Assembly (NCBI GenBank): GCA_964035575.1
Contig: OZ037837.1
Coordinates: forward strand, 682,001-746,000
DNA length: 64,000 nucleotides
DNA from: Rhynchopus sp. YZ270_cl-10
Taxonomy: Eukaryota > Euglenozoa > Diplonemea > Diplonemida > Diplonemidae
Reading direction: 5' to 3'
A model generated the notes under the pieces. The model was not told the DNA's origin. It made no database searches and worked only from the letters and a program-made list of their open reading frames with translations. The translations under genes and the position numbers were made by a program. Shown here piece after piece: positions 34,426-45,541 of this stretch (within the stretch, counting starts at the first letter, position 1; the number at the start of each line of letters is the position of its first letter).

Positions 34426-35364
34426 AAAGACTCCTGCATCGGTTTTCTTTTTCACATGTTCATATCCAGTGTTTCCGCTATGAATTTTATTTTCCCTTCC
34501 TTCAAAACTTCACACGCAACGCTTTTTTGGTTTTTGGGAGACACACAAGGTGCCAGGTTCTATGATAAGCACGGAACCACCCTGCACCTGTTTGTCATGT
34601 TGTTTCCCGTGCAATATATGGAGAAACGTTTCGCACTCGAAACAAGGGAAAGCTTTTTGAATAAAAAATGAACGAAGCACAAAAACAAGCGCGTGTGGAA
34701 GAAAAAAGGGAAAATATTTTTCTGATTCATAGTGGTGTTTATGTTTTGGGTACGGGGCGGAGAATAAAATCTGTTCGATAAAAGAAACGCAAGATTTTTA
34801 TTTTTTCTTGTTCAGATCATAGATGGCAGTCGGGCCGAGTCGGGCATATTGTAGTCAATATAAGGTCTGACATGCAAGCGATGCTACTGCAGCAAGGTAT
34901 TACTAAAAATTGAAACCGCACTCCTACTTTTCCTTTTTACGTTTTTTTCGCGACCCCCGCAATAAAGCACCTGATTTTTACCCCGTGTATAGGCGTATAG
35001 GCGTATAGGCCCGTATAGGTCGGACCCCAGAAGTACGACAATTCCACCACAAAAAAAAAAGCACACCCCCCAAAAAAGGGCTTTGTACGTAAACCATGAG
35101 TGCCAAACGTTACAAAGGGAGAGGGGGTTTTCAGAATAAGAAAACTAAATAAACTTCTTTTGAAATTATTACGCATCCACTTGCCGTTTGGATAAAGAAA
35201 ACAAAGACGAAAAAGGGGGTTTTGGGGGGAAGAGTTTAATTCTTGAACGCATCCCCACACTCAGTCACACACCACACACATTTAGATAAAACAAAAGTGC
35301 ATTACGTATCCAAAACAGAGATGTTTGGGACGACATCAGATTTCTGTATTGGCGTAACAGGGAG

Positions 35365-35985
35365 AGGAGGGGGTGCTCCTACAGGTGCCTATCATAACGG
35401 ATTAGTCAGGGGGACCAGTAGTGGAACCACTGGTCGTAACGACTAGTGCTAAACTGGTAGTGTTACGGGTGTAACACTAGTCGTAAAAACACCAGTCATT
35501 TGAGCTAGTAGCACTACTAGTAGTCCTTTTGACTCATCCGCCGTGATCAAGTAGTCGTGGGAGGCTCAACAACTGCAACAACCATCCTCTGCCCAGGCGT
35601 ACCAGGGTACAGGGGCCTTCGGTGGATGGGTTACTGCTGCTTCGAGAGGGTGCGTCACGTTATTGATCAAAAGAAACAATATTAAGCGTGCTGCAAACAC
35701 GACTGTGCTTGCAGGAAGCGACGACAAACAAAGAAACAGAGCGAAAGACTCGTCGCATTGCACCACAGGAGAAGAGAGGCCATCCCGCACAGAAAACACA
35801 CACACAGACAACCCTTAAGGAAGCATGCCACATTGATGTTTGATGAAAAGTAAAGAAAACTATAAACAGAATCTGCAAACACGTCTGTGCTTGCAGTAGT
35901 GGTTTCGCACAAAACAAACCTGTTACGTTTCGTTTTGCACAAATAGGCGGGCTGGGAGGAGGTGGTGGTGAGTACTACACAGTGA
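35365..35985. repeat. Repeat R2 (copy 1), 3' flank of surface genes
   Basis: It matches 62160-63368 in order, with gaps, and in part 55960-56225. It contains inverted ACTAGTCGTAA/TTACGACTAGT words around 35420-35515, then TCATCCGCCGTGATCAAGTA, GGAAGCGACGACAAACAAAG and CAGAATCTGCAAACACG. It abuts the 3' end of a surface-gene copy here and at 63369, so it was probably duplicated as the downstream flank. Confidence 0.75.
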
Positions 35986-36029
35986 AGTGCAGGTACTCAT
36001 ATACACGCTGTCAACACGACACACGTAAC

Positions 36030-36533
36030 TCACGTCATCTCTTCCTCCACGTAGTCGTACGCGTCACATCCTTCAACCAGAGCTGAAGCATCCTGTACGC
36101 AGTGCTGTTGTCCGTTGTACTCCACCACAGACCTGCGTCGCCCTGCAAACAGCACTCCTGCCAGCACCACAACCAGAAGTGCACCAGAACCAGCCAGCAT
36201 CCAAACGTAGGTGGGGATACCAGAGCCCGTCCCCTCACTTCCAAACCTGTGTAGGTAGTGTTGTGTAGGGCATAAGGATCATTCTGAAAAAAAGTGTGCT
36301 TTATTGTCTCTGCTAGACCCCTCTGTGCAAATGTGGCAAAAGGTTCACAACCCCTCTGGTTGCTGTATTTCCTCTTCCTCGACACGATGTGTTTTACTAC
36401 AAAAGATGTTAAAGCGCACAGATCTGTGTTTTGCATCTTGGCATTGTTCTGAAGTGGAAGAGGCTATGAGGGTCACATACCCGACTTCGACAGGTGACAG
36501 TGTTGGCGCAACTGTCGTGACAGCTGTTGGCGG
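36030..36533 (-). pseudogene. 3' fragment of a surface-protein gene
   Basis: It holds the end of a Pro/Thr stalk (PPTAVTTVAPTLSPVEV), the shared phase-2 intron (36247-36480) and the complete transmembrane exon (36246-36030: YVWMLAGSGALLVVVLAGVLF, GRRRSVVEYNGQQHC, tail ending VEEEMT). Everything upstream is missing: 36534-36785 is unrelated sequence without a gene. It resembles the 3' end of gene C most closely. It sits immediately downstream of gene B. Confidence 0.8.
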
Positions 36534-36789
36534 AATTATTCAGAACATATTTCAAAAAAGGATCTCGAGCTTTCCTCGTGGAACGAGTAAGCATCAGAAG
36601 CTCTATCCTGTCATCACCAAAGGGTACGAGGATGGACGCTGACGAATGCAAAATACTGTGGAGGGCGAGACACAATGCTTCTGGAGCATTGCAGAGTGCA
36701 TCGAGACTTGACCAAGCTCGTTATATCACAGCTCTGCATCAGAACATTCGAGGTACAATTACGATACCACCCAACACAACACACGTAAC

Positions 36790-39700
36790 TCACGTCATCT
36801 CTTCCTCCACGTAGTCGTACGCGTCACATCCTTCAACCAGAGCTGAAGCATCCTGCTCGCAGTGCTGTTGTCCGTTGTACGCCACCACAGACCTGCGTCG
36901 CCGTGCAAACAGCACTCCTGCCAGCACCACAACCAGAAGTGCACCAGAACCAGCCAGCATCCAAACGTAGGTGGGGATACCGGATCCTGTCCCCTTGTCC
37001 TGCACTGCTGGTACTGGTGCTTGTGCAGCCCACTGCAGGCCACAGGGCGCAACGCAGCTGGCAACAACCGCACTCCCCTTCACACACCGCACCACAAGCA
37101 CACCCTCCATGTTGCTCGCCACGTGCAGCGTCAGGTCCGCCCCCACTGCCGACACCGACCCCAGCGTGGCCGTCACCGTCACGTCTGCGTCATCCTCGCA
37201 CAGCAGCGTGCCTGAGAAGTCCTTCACAGCAGAGCTGTGTGCACCTGACGTCTGCAGGCTTGCTCCTGTCGCGTTCACAGCCTTCGCCACAGACAGTGTG
37301 GGCAGCACGTCCACTTCGGAACCCCCTGGCACATCGTGAGGCACAAACACCGACTGCACACGCATTGTGAAGGCGAAACTCATACGCCCCGTCTGCGCCG
37401 ACATGGGGCTCGCACGGAAATACATCTTCTCTGCGTACACCGTGCTTGGCGTGCCAACAAACGTCTCGTTTGGGCCAAGTGTCACCTCCGTCGACCACAG
37501 CACGGCGTCGCTGTTCGCCGAGTGAAGCACCAACACAAACTCCACTGTCTCCCCCTCAGTCGGCCCACGGGTCAGCACAAAGCTCAGCATGTATGCCGTG
37601 TGTGAGTCAGACAGGTCCACCTTTGTGAGCTTGAACGGCGACATCAGGTCCAGCGAGACTGTGTTCACCATGCTGTGTGTTTGAAACATGAAGCAGTTTT
37701 CGTGGAATTCATAATAGTGCAGGACCGCGGTACAAAACAAGCTTGACATACCTGTGCACGCGAAAGTCAATGAAGCCCTCGACAACTGCCGAAAGAAATT
37801 CTGTTCCGTTCACGAGAGGTGGTGATGTCGTCACAATGAATGGTGGCACTGCGGACGGGTCGACACTTGTTGAGGGCACGTGCGTTGGCCCGCCCCACCC
37901 AAACACAGCATCGGCAGTGGCAGACACCCATATGGCACTGCCACGCAGGCAGGTCGTCGTGAAGACCGTCACCACACCTGGGTCCTGAAACATGAAGGAC
38001 GTCGTGTTCGAGGCCAGCACACGCAACGAACCTCTGAACGGAGACACCGTGAACGTCATCTCGCTGTCCACAGCACCACAGTCCAGCATCTGCATCTCAG
38101 ACGTCATATCGTGATTGTGGCTCTCGCCAGACATCGGCAAAAGAGGCAAGAACCCAAACTCATTTCTGTTGAGTCGCAACCGCGCCACGTCCAGCACAGG
38201 CACCTCAGGCATTGGTGTGAACTTGGTGTGCAACAACATCGTGCAATTGAATTCGTTTCCGCCTTCCTTCTGTGCCTGGAACAACACTGTGAACGTCTTT
38301 CCGTCCAAAGTCTCCTCTGCCGTGATCGTGGCAGTTTGCCCCGGGCCGAGAGTGACCCACTGCAGGACGCTCCCTGTGTCGCCAATCACTGTAACCCAAA
38401 AGATCGCACTTTCGCTGTCACCTGCAGCACGTGACAGCGTGAGTGCATCAAATGAAAGCAACTGACCAGGAACACTCAAGAATCCTTGAGCCAACTCAAA
38501 AACAGACCTGCAAAAATGGAGAATGGAGATACGTGGGGTGGGTGGGCCATTCCCATTGAGGGTAAGGAACAAACAAAAGAAAAGGATGCAAGATGCATCT
38601 AAGCCCCACGTGCTTAATCATAATCAATAATAGTATCAAAACATACCCCGGATCGTGTGTGCGCACCCGAGCCTTGACAATTTGAGTGACGGCGACAGCA
38701 ACTGCGACTGGTGACAATGTTGTCTCAACAGTGGGAAGAGCTGTTGGCAGTGCTGTTGGGGGACTAGCTGTTGGTGGAGCAACTGTCGGGGAAACTGTTG
38801 GCCAAGGTGTTGGCGGGGCAACTGTTGGGGAAACTGTCGGAACAGCAGTTGGCACAGCTGTGGGAGGAGCAACTGTTGGGGCTGCTGTTGGGGAAACTGT
38901 CGGAACAGCAGTTGGCACTGCTGTTGGTGGAGCAACTGTCGGGGAAACTGTTGGCCCAGGTGTTGGCGGGGCAACTGTTGGGGAAACTGTCGGAACAACA
39001 GTTGGCACAGCTGTGGGAGGAGCAACTGTTGGGGCAACTGTCGGCACTGCAGTTGGCACAGCTGTTAGTGGAGCAAGTGTTGGCCAAACTGTAGGCACTG
39101 CAGTTGGCACAGCTGTGGGAGGAGCAACTGTTGGGGCTGCTGTTGGGGAAACTGTCGGAACAGCAGTTGGCACTGCTGTTGGTGGAGCAACTGTCGGGGA
39201 AACTGTTGGCCCAGGTGTTGGCGGGGCAACTGTTGGGGAAACTGTCGGAACAACAGTTGGCACAGCTGTGGGAGGAGCAACTGTCGGCACTGCAGTTGGC
39301 ACAGCTGTTAGTGGAGCAAGTGTTGGCCAAACTGTAGGCACTGCAGTTGGCACAGCTGTTGGTGGAACAAATGTTGGTGCAACTGTCGGAACAGCTGTTG
39401 GCGGTACTGCTGTTGGGGTTACGTCAAAGAAGGCCCAGGAGAAGTGTGAGGCTTGCTCAGACACGACGAAGATCTGCTTGCCCTTCACACAGGGGACATC
39501 CATCCAAACGATGCCGTTGTTCTTGTTTGCGCTGAAGGAAAACGCCGTCTCAGCACCTGTGTGGTCGTGGATCGTGACAAACCCTGGCTCGTTCGCCTTC
39601 AGTGAGAACCTCAACTTCCCGTACTCTGTGCATGTGATAACACCTGCGTATGTCTGTGCACTGGAAGAGAGCTCACCGTTCATGCCCCACGTCGTGTTGA

Positions 39701-42519
39701 CACCATCGTAACTGCCTGCAGCGATGTGCTGTGTGACTGCGTCAGGCGACAGTGCAGGTGTCAGCAGTTCGGGCACGCCATTGTTCGGAACAAACGTTAA
39801 TCCCACGGACATGGAGAAAAATTCCAGAAGTGCAGACGTCCCTGTCAGCTTCAAACACAGATCGTCACCACGCTCCCACGCAGCACGGTCAAACAGCACA
39901 CCCGTCACCTCCACAGTCTTCAATCTCCATGCCCCCATGGTCACATCCTTTGAGAACAGTACTGCTGCGTTCGACCCACACCCCTGTGTGATGGACAGCG
40001 TCGCGAAGAGAGGATCTGCTTTGGTTTGGAGCCTCAGACTGGCGATAGACACAACGTAGTTGTCCATCACATCACCCTCAAGCAGGCTGATGGCAGAGCC
40101 CACACCAGCAGAAAGACCTCCAGACCTGTGTGGTGGTGTTGTGTGTGGCACTATGTTCCTCATTCCAAGTACACAAAGATGCGTAATACTGTGCTTCACT
40201 CTGTGTGCAAATGTGGCAAAAGGTTCACAACCCTCTGGTTGTTGTATTTCCTCTTCCTCGACACGATGTGTTTTACTACAAAAGATGTTAAAGCGCACAG
40301 ATCTGTGTTTTGCATCTTGACATTGTTCTGAAGTGGAAGAGGGCCACATACCCGACTGTGACACGCGCCTGTGTCATGTGCATCTCGTAGAAGAAGGCGT
40401 TCCAGGAGAAGTATGAGGCTTGCTCAGACACGACGAAGATCTGCTTGCCCTTCACACAGGGGACATCCATCCAAACGACGCCGTTGTTGTTGCTTGCGCT
40501 GAAGGAAAACGCCTGTGTGCCTGTGTGGTCGTGTATCGTGACAAACCCTGGCTCGTTGTCCTTCAGTGAGAACCTCAACTTCCCGTACTCTGTGCATGTG
40601 ATAACACCTGCGTATGTCTGTGCACTGGAAGAGAGCTCACCGTTCATGCCCCACGTCGTGTTGACACCATCGTAACTGCCTGCAGCGATGTGCTGTGTGA
40701 CTGCGTCAGGCGACAGTGCAGGTGTCAGCAGTTCGGGCACGCCATTCTTCGGAACAAACGTTAATCCCACGGACATGGAGAAAAATTCCAGAAGTGCAGA
40801 CGTCCCTGTCAGCTTCACACACAGGTCGTCACCACGCTCCCACGCAGCACGGTCAAACGGCACACCCGTCACCTCCACAGTCATCAATCTCCATGCCCCC
40901 ATGTTCACATCCTTCGAGAACAGTGTTGGTGTATTCGACCCACACCCCTGTGTGATGGACAGCGTCACATCCGCATCTTCTTTTGCCCAGATGGTCAGAC
41001 TGGTGATAGACACAACATAGTTGTCCATCACGTCACCCTCAAGCAGGCTGATGGCAGAGCCCACACCAGCAGAAAGAGTTCCAGACCTGTGTGGTGGTGT
41101 TGTGTGTGGCACTATGTTCACAACCCCTATGGTTGTTGTATTTCCTCTTCCTCGACACGATGTGTTTTACTACAAAAGATGTTAAAGCGCACAGATCTGT
41201 GTTTTACATCTTGACACTGTTCTGAAGTGGAAGAGGGCCACATACCCGACTGTGACACGCGCCAGTGTCCTGTGCATCTCGTGCACCGGGCGGGCAACTG
41301 ATGCAGCAAGTGTAGTTGGTGGTGTTTCTGTTGCTGGTGCTGCAGTGGCAGGAGTCGGTGTTGGTGGTGCAACTGTTTGCGGTGCGGACGTTACGCGGGC
41401 GGGCATACTGGTGACAGGTGTCTGTGTTGGTGGTGGAAGTGTTGACATAGCTGTCGGTACTGCTGTTGGGGTTGCGTCAAAGGCCCAGGAGAAGTGTGAG
41501 GCTTGCTCAGACACGACGAAGATCTGCTTGCCCTTCACACAGGGGACATCCCAAGAAACGTAGGCGTTGTTGTTGCTTGCGCTGAAGGAAAACGCCGTCT
41601 CAGCGCCTGTGTGGTCGTGTATCGTGAGAAACCCTGGCTTGTAGGACTTCAGTGAGAACGTCACCTTCCCGGACTCTGTGCATGTGATAATACCTGCAGA
41701 TATCTGTGCACTGGAGGAGAGCTCACCACTCATGCCCCACGTCGTGTCGACACCATCGTAGCTGCCTGCAGCGATGTGCTGTGTGACTGCGTCAGGCGAC
41801 AGTGCAGGTGTCAGCAGTTCGGGAACGCCATTCTTCGGAACAAACGTTAATCCCACGAACATGGAGAAGAAGTTCACAAGCTGAGCATCCCCTGTCAGCT
41901 TCACACACAGGTCGTCACCACGCTCCCACGCAGCACGGTCAAACGGCACACCCGTCACCTCCACAACTACCGATGTCTCCCTGTTCACATCCTTCGAAAA
42001 CAGAGTTGTCGCGTTCGACCCACACCCCTGTGTGATGGACAGCGTCGCAGTAAAGACATCTGTTTGGAGCTTCAGACTGGCGATAGACACAACATAGTTG
42101 TCCATCACATCACCCTCAAGCAGGCTGATGGCAGAGCCCACACCAGCAGAAAGACCTCCAGACCTGTGTGGTGGTGTTGTGTGTGGCACTATGTTCCTCA
42201 TTCCAAGTACACAAAGATGCGTAATACTGTGCTTCACTCTGTGTGCAAATGTGGCAAAAGGTTCACAACCCTCTGGTTGCTGTATTTCCTCTTCCTCGAC
42301 ACGATGTGTTTTACGACAAAAGATGTTAAAGCGCACAGATCTGTGTTTTGCATCTTGGCATTGTTCTGAAGTGGAAGAGGCTATGAGGGTAACATACCCG
42401 ACTGTGACACGCGCCTGTGTCCTGCTCATCTCGTGCACCGTGCTGGCCAGTGAAGCCTCTGCCAGAAGAGACAGCAGCACAAAGGCTGTGTGCTTCCCCC
42501 GCTGACATGTTGTTGACAT
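36790..42519 (-). CDS. Surface protein B: six exons, three A modules, long PT stalk, TM
   Basis: Exons 42519-42398, 42163-41246, 41086-40352, 40125-38647, 38507-37752 and 37672-36790 join without a frame break to ~1,630 residues; every intron is phase 2. Exon 1 is the signal peptide. Exons 2, 3 and 4 each begin SG(G/T)LSAGVGSAISLLEG, the A module. Exon 2 ends in a short Pro/Thr linker and exon 4 in a ~240-residue PTAVPT stalk (38700-39430) built from two near-identical super-repeats. Exons 5 and 6 encode two related ~200-residue domains (ESAIFWVTVIGDTGSVLQW; VEFVLVLHSANSDAVLW) in place of LamG. The end is YVWMLAGSGALLVVVLAGVLF plus a tyrosine/acidic tail. It is probably a large adhesive or sensing surface protein. 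The function of each module is unknown. Confidence 0.85.
38590..38625. repeat. Covarying hairpin motif, copy 3 (intron of surface gene B)
   Basis: Stem TAAGC/GCTTA encloses the loop CCCACGT, preceded by AAGATGCATC. It lies inside the intron 38508-38646, showing the motif is tolerated in transcribed sequence. Confidence 0.6.
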
Positions 42520-43335
42520 TGTGGTACCTGGGTGGTGTGGTGTGGTCGTGTGGGCATGAACATCCTTGGTCATATGGCTACAGCGCTGCTTTGAAGATGT
42601 GGACCAAGGGTCGCGCCAAGTCACCGCAGACGAACCTGAGACTTCATGTTGGAGTTCGAAAAACACAGTCAGACTTTGTCTCCGGACCCGGGTCTGGGAA
42701 AGTGCTGCGGGGGGTACGGAGATTACGTCCGAATTCACCGTTTCTGACCCGCTCGTCTCTGGTGTTCCTCTTGCCCCAAAGCTTCAAAGTTTTGGTGAGT
42801 AAGTGAGGCTGGTGGACGCAGATGCAGGTTATCAACAAAACGGAAAAATAAATAGAAAAAGGAGGGCGGGGGGATTTCCTTTTTTTTGTTGTGTCGACAA
42901 TCGCCTGCTAGTGCAGGATCTGTACTTAATGTCTTTTTCCTTTTTCTTCTCGCACTGTGTTCATCTCCCCGATAAAGAAGGAAAAGTCATGATAAGATGA
43001 TCTAAGCCTCTTGCGCTTAGTCACCAATAAATGCTCTCAATATTCTGACGGGAGGGGTGAGGAAGTGCAACGTGAAAAAGAAAACCTTTTGTTGAGTCTC
43101 TTATTGGAAACTGTTTTCTTCTCCGCTAACACACAAAAAAAAAAAAAAAAAAAAAACACTTGACAGGAAAAAATGTTTTTCACACAACGTTTTTTGCTGT
43201 TCTCCTTTTTTAACTTTCTGCTTTTCCTCTTTTTCAAAAAAAGCCTTTGTCCTACATTTCCCCTACACTTCTACTGCCTTTTTATTCTGGAATCACTAGA
43301 ATTTTAGTAACTCAGGACGCTCTCCTTATTTGGGT
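42520..43335. other. Upstream region of surface gene B, no gene
   Basis: The pyrimidine-rich sequence just upstream of the start ends CACCCAG about 9 nt before the ATG. Further up are repeat R9 (42796-42890, shared with 34118-34225; ACGCAGATGCAGGTTATCAA) and a covarying hairpin at 42991. No supported open frame. Confidence 0.5.
42991..43028. repeat. Covarying hairpin motif, copy 4
   Basis: Stem CTAAGC/GCTTAG encloses the loop CTCTTGC, preceded by ATAAGATGAT and followed by TCACC. It lies ~480 nt upstream of surface gene B. Confidence 0.7.
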
Positions 43336-43926
43336 ACCTACCCCCCCCCCCCCCCCCTATAGGTGTCAGTATTTGTATTTTGATGTATTTTTGTATTTTG
43401 ATGAGGGGCCCATCAAAATACATCAAAATACACTGTGTACTGTGTACTGTGTACTGTGTACTGTGTACTGTGTACTGTGTACTGTGTACTGTGTACTGTG
43501 TACTGTGTACTGTGTACTGTGTACTGTGTACTGTGTACTGTGTACTGTGTACTGTGTACTGTGTACTGTGTACTGTGTACTGTGTACTGTGTACTGTGTA
43601 CTGTGTACTGTGCGGAAATTGGCCAAAACCGAGAACTTGTCCATTTCGGTAAATTGACCCCACCACTGGCCGGACGGATTCCGGAAATGCAAATGCCGGC
43701 GTTTAAAAGCTCACCAACGAAGAAAAAAATTTTCCAACACCGGTATACCCCCCCTTATCTACTCAACGTAAAGTATTTTGATGTATTTTTGGCATCATAA
43801 TACATCATAATACATCAAAATACATCAAAATACACGTGTATTTTGATGTATTTTGATGTATTTTGTGTATTCCAATGGGCTCCCATCACAATACTGCCAC
43901 CACTACCCCCCCCCCCCCCCCCCCCC
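43336..43926. repeat. Element E: TGTATTTTGATG arrays around the heptamer array
   Basis: Inverted TGTATTTTGATG/CATCAAAATACA words occur at 43370-43432 and 43770-43870. They flank the heptamer array and a block (43640-43700) related to the U units. C runs of ~18-20 lie at both edges. The layout resembles elements C, D and F, but I cannot define terminal repeats or a target duplication. Confidence 0.45.
43433..43613. repeat. Heptanucleotide array (CTGTGTA)n, ~26 copies
   Basis: Perfect tandem CTGTGTA over 181 bp. As 7 is not a multiple of 3 and no stop arises in any register, all six frames stay open, which explains the repetitive frames over it. The lack of point changes implies recent expansion. 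Confidence 0.95.
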
Positions 43927-43929
43927 GTA

Positions 43930-45539
43930 GGGGGGGTCAAATGCACTTAAAAAAACGATACAAACGTCATTTTTTCGAGTTTTTGATAAAAACGCATTAT
44001 TTTGGATGATTGAGTAGAAATTTTGACCAAGAACCTCTCAAAAACATCGTGGGGGGTGGTTTTCACGCCAGAGGGGGATCACATGCACCCCAAATGGTGA
44101 AATTCCAAAAAAAAAAAAAAAATTGCCCATGATTGGTACCAGCCCCACCAATTCCTTAACCCTTTATGGACCACGACCGGTTTTTTCGATTTGCTAGGAT
44201 CTTCTCTCCCATAGGTAAAATGAGATCCGATGCATATTTTTGATCGTACCTGGCCGCAATTGAAAGATTTTGAGCAGATCTTTCAAATGGAGCAGAAATC
44301 GAAATAAAATGAGAAAAATGGAAAATGGAAAATTGAGGGGAGCTGATATTTTTTTCTGAAATTTTTGAAGAAAAAATTATTCCGGCTGCGCACCTGTTTT
44401 TTCGGTTTTCGAAAATGGCTTCATTTGAAAGATCGGTTCAAAATCTTTCAAAAGAAAAAAAAATCGATCAAAAAGTCCTAGTAGATAATGTCTCACTGCA
44501 TGGAGAGAAGGTACCAACCAACTACATATACCGTAATTGTACAGAGGTTGGACAGTACAAAAGTTGGGGCTTTTGGGACTTTTGGCCAACTTGGCATGGT
44601 GCTGAACAAAGGTGAACGCCGCATCCCCCGCACATGTAATCTGTTTTCAGACGCCTGTTTCCCAAGCAAGAAGAAGTTGTCGACCAACACCCTCCTGCCA
44701 GTGTCTCTGTACCTTGACCGTGTTGATATAGATTTTCTGTACAATGTCCCTCAAAAGACAAAATGCAATAAATACACGGAGAAGAGGCACATCCAGTTCA
44801 GGGTCAGGAACTGCAACGACGCGTGTTACTTTGCCCAGTCGCGGGTATTTTCCATTATTTTAGTTTCGTTCTGAAGACCGTACAAAATGGTTCCCTGCAC
44901 ACCAAAGTTTGAATCCTCTGATGACTCAAGCGCGTCAGAATGGTACATTATTCCCAAAAAATGACCCAAAATACCCTATTATGTGATAATGCCGGGTGTG
45001 CATGAGAGGGGATGAGAGCGTCAAAAAAAATCGAATCTTGCGTCTTTTGAAAGATTTCGCACAAAATCTTCTCATTAAAAAAAAAAATCTTCAAAAAGTC
45101 CTAGTGGAAGCCAATTTAGGTGGTTGCGTGGACATATATGTCCCCTCTGGTCCTTAAAGGGTTAAGGAGTTAAATTCCGATTTTTTTCATTTTTTTTTGC
45201 GATTTTTTTGCTCAAAAATTGACGATACCCTGTTTTCGGGGCAAAACTCTCTAATTTTGGGCAGTTCCGTGTGAAAATATGCAAAAATAGTCAAAAATTG
45301 GAAAATCGTTAAGGAAATCGTTAAGGAAAATCCTTAAGACTTAACGTGGGGTACCAATCCTGGGCAATTTTTCAATTTTCACGTTTTAGCACCTCCTGGG
45401 CCCGAAAAATGGGTCAAAACCGACCGACAAACAGTTTTCCACACGATATGTGTCACATTTTCGGGTCAGATTCACTTAGAAATGCGTTTTTATCAAAAAC
45501 TGAAAAAAGTGGGTTTGTATCACCCATTTGACCCCCCCC
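43930..45539. mobile_element. Element L: TA-flanked MITE interrupted by piggyBac A
   Basis: The ends GGGGGGGTCAAATG and the inverse lie between TA dinucleotides (43928-43929, 45540-45541). The outer ~75 bp match inverted with substitutions (GATACAAAC, GTTTTTGATAAAAACGCATT). Without piggyBac A it is ~600 bp and has no coding. TA duplication and G-rich TIRs would suit a Tc1/mariner-type MITE; this is inference. Confidence 0.65.
44160..45161. mobile_element. piggyBac-like element A (1,002 bp)
   Basis: TTAA lies at both sides (44156-44159, 45162-45165), and the inverted ends CCCTTTAWGGACCA fit piggyBac exactly. A palindrome GGACATATATGTCC lies near the right end. The minus strand at ~44520-44830 encodes part of a transposase C-terminus: RVFIAFCLLRDIVQKIY, then LKTDYMCGGCGVHLCSAPC, the cysteine-rich zinc-binding tail known in piggyBac transposases. 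The catalytic part is absent, so it depends on another copy. Its interior has a piece identical to one in element B. Confidence 0.85.
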
Positions 45540-45541
45540 TA

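Larger units (their letters stand above)
33404..35985. other. Long intergenic region of repeats
   Basis: From 33540 to 34110 the sequence is more balanced in base composition, with a minus frame reading LWGYVQLLDTLIDPNAPLTH that I could not place. Then follow repeat R9 (34118-34225, matching 42796-42890), R1 (34236-34425, matching 54399-54577), a block at 34500-34715, R6 (35158-35280) and R2 (35365-35985). No supported gene. Confidence 0.5.

Noticed and set aside
43247-43800. Open frames of 90-136 codons reading CTVYCVL or TQYTVHS repeats.
   Set aside because: They are products of the stop-free heptamer array, present in every frame on both strands.
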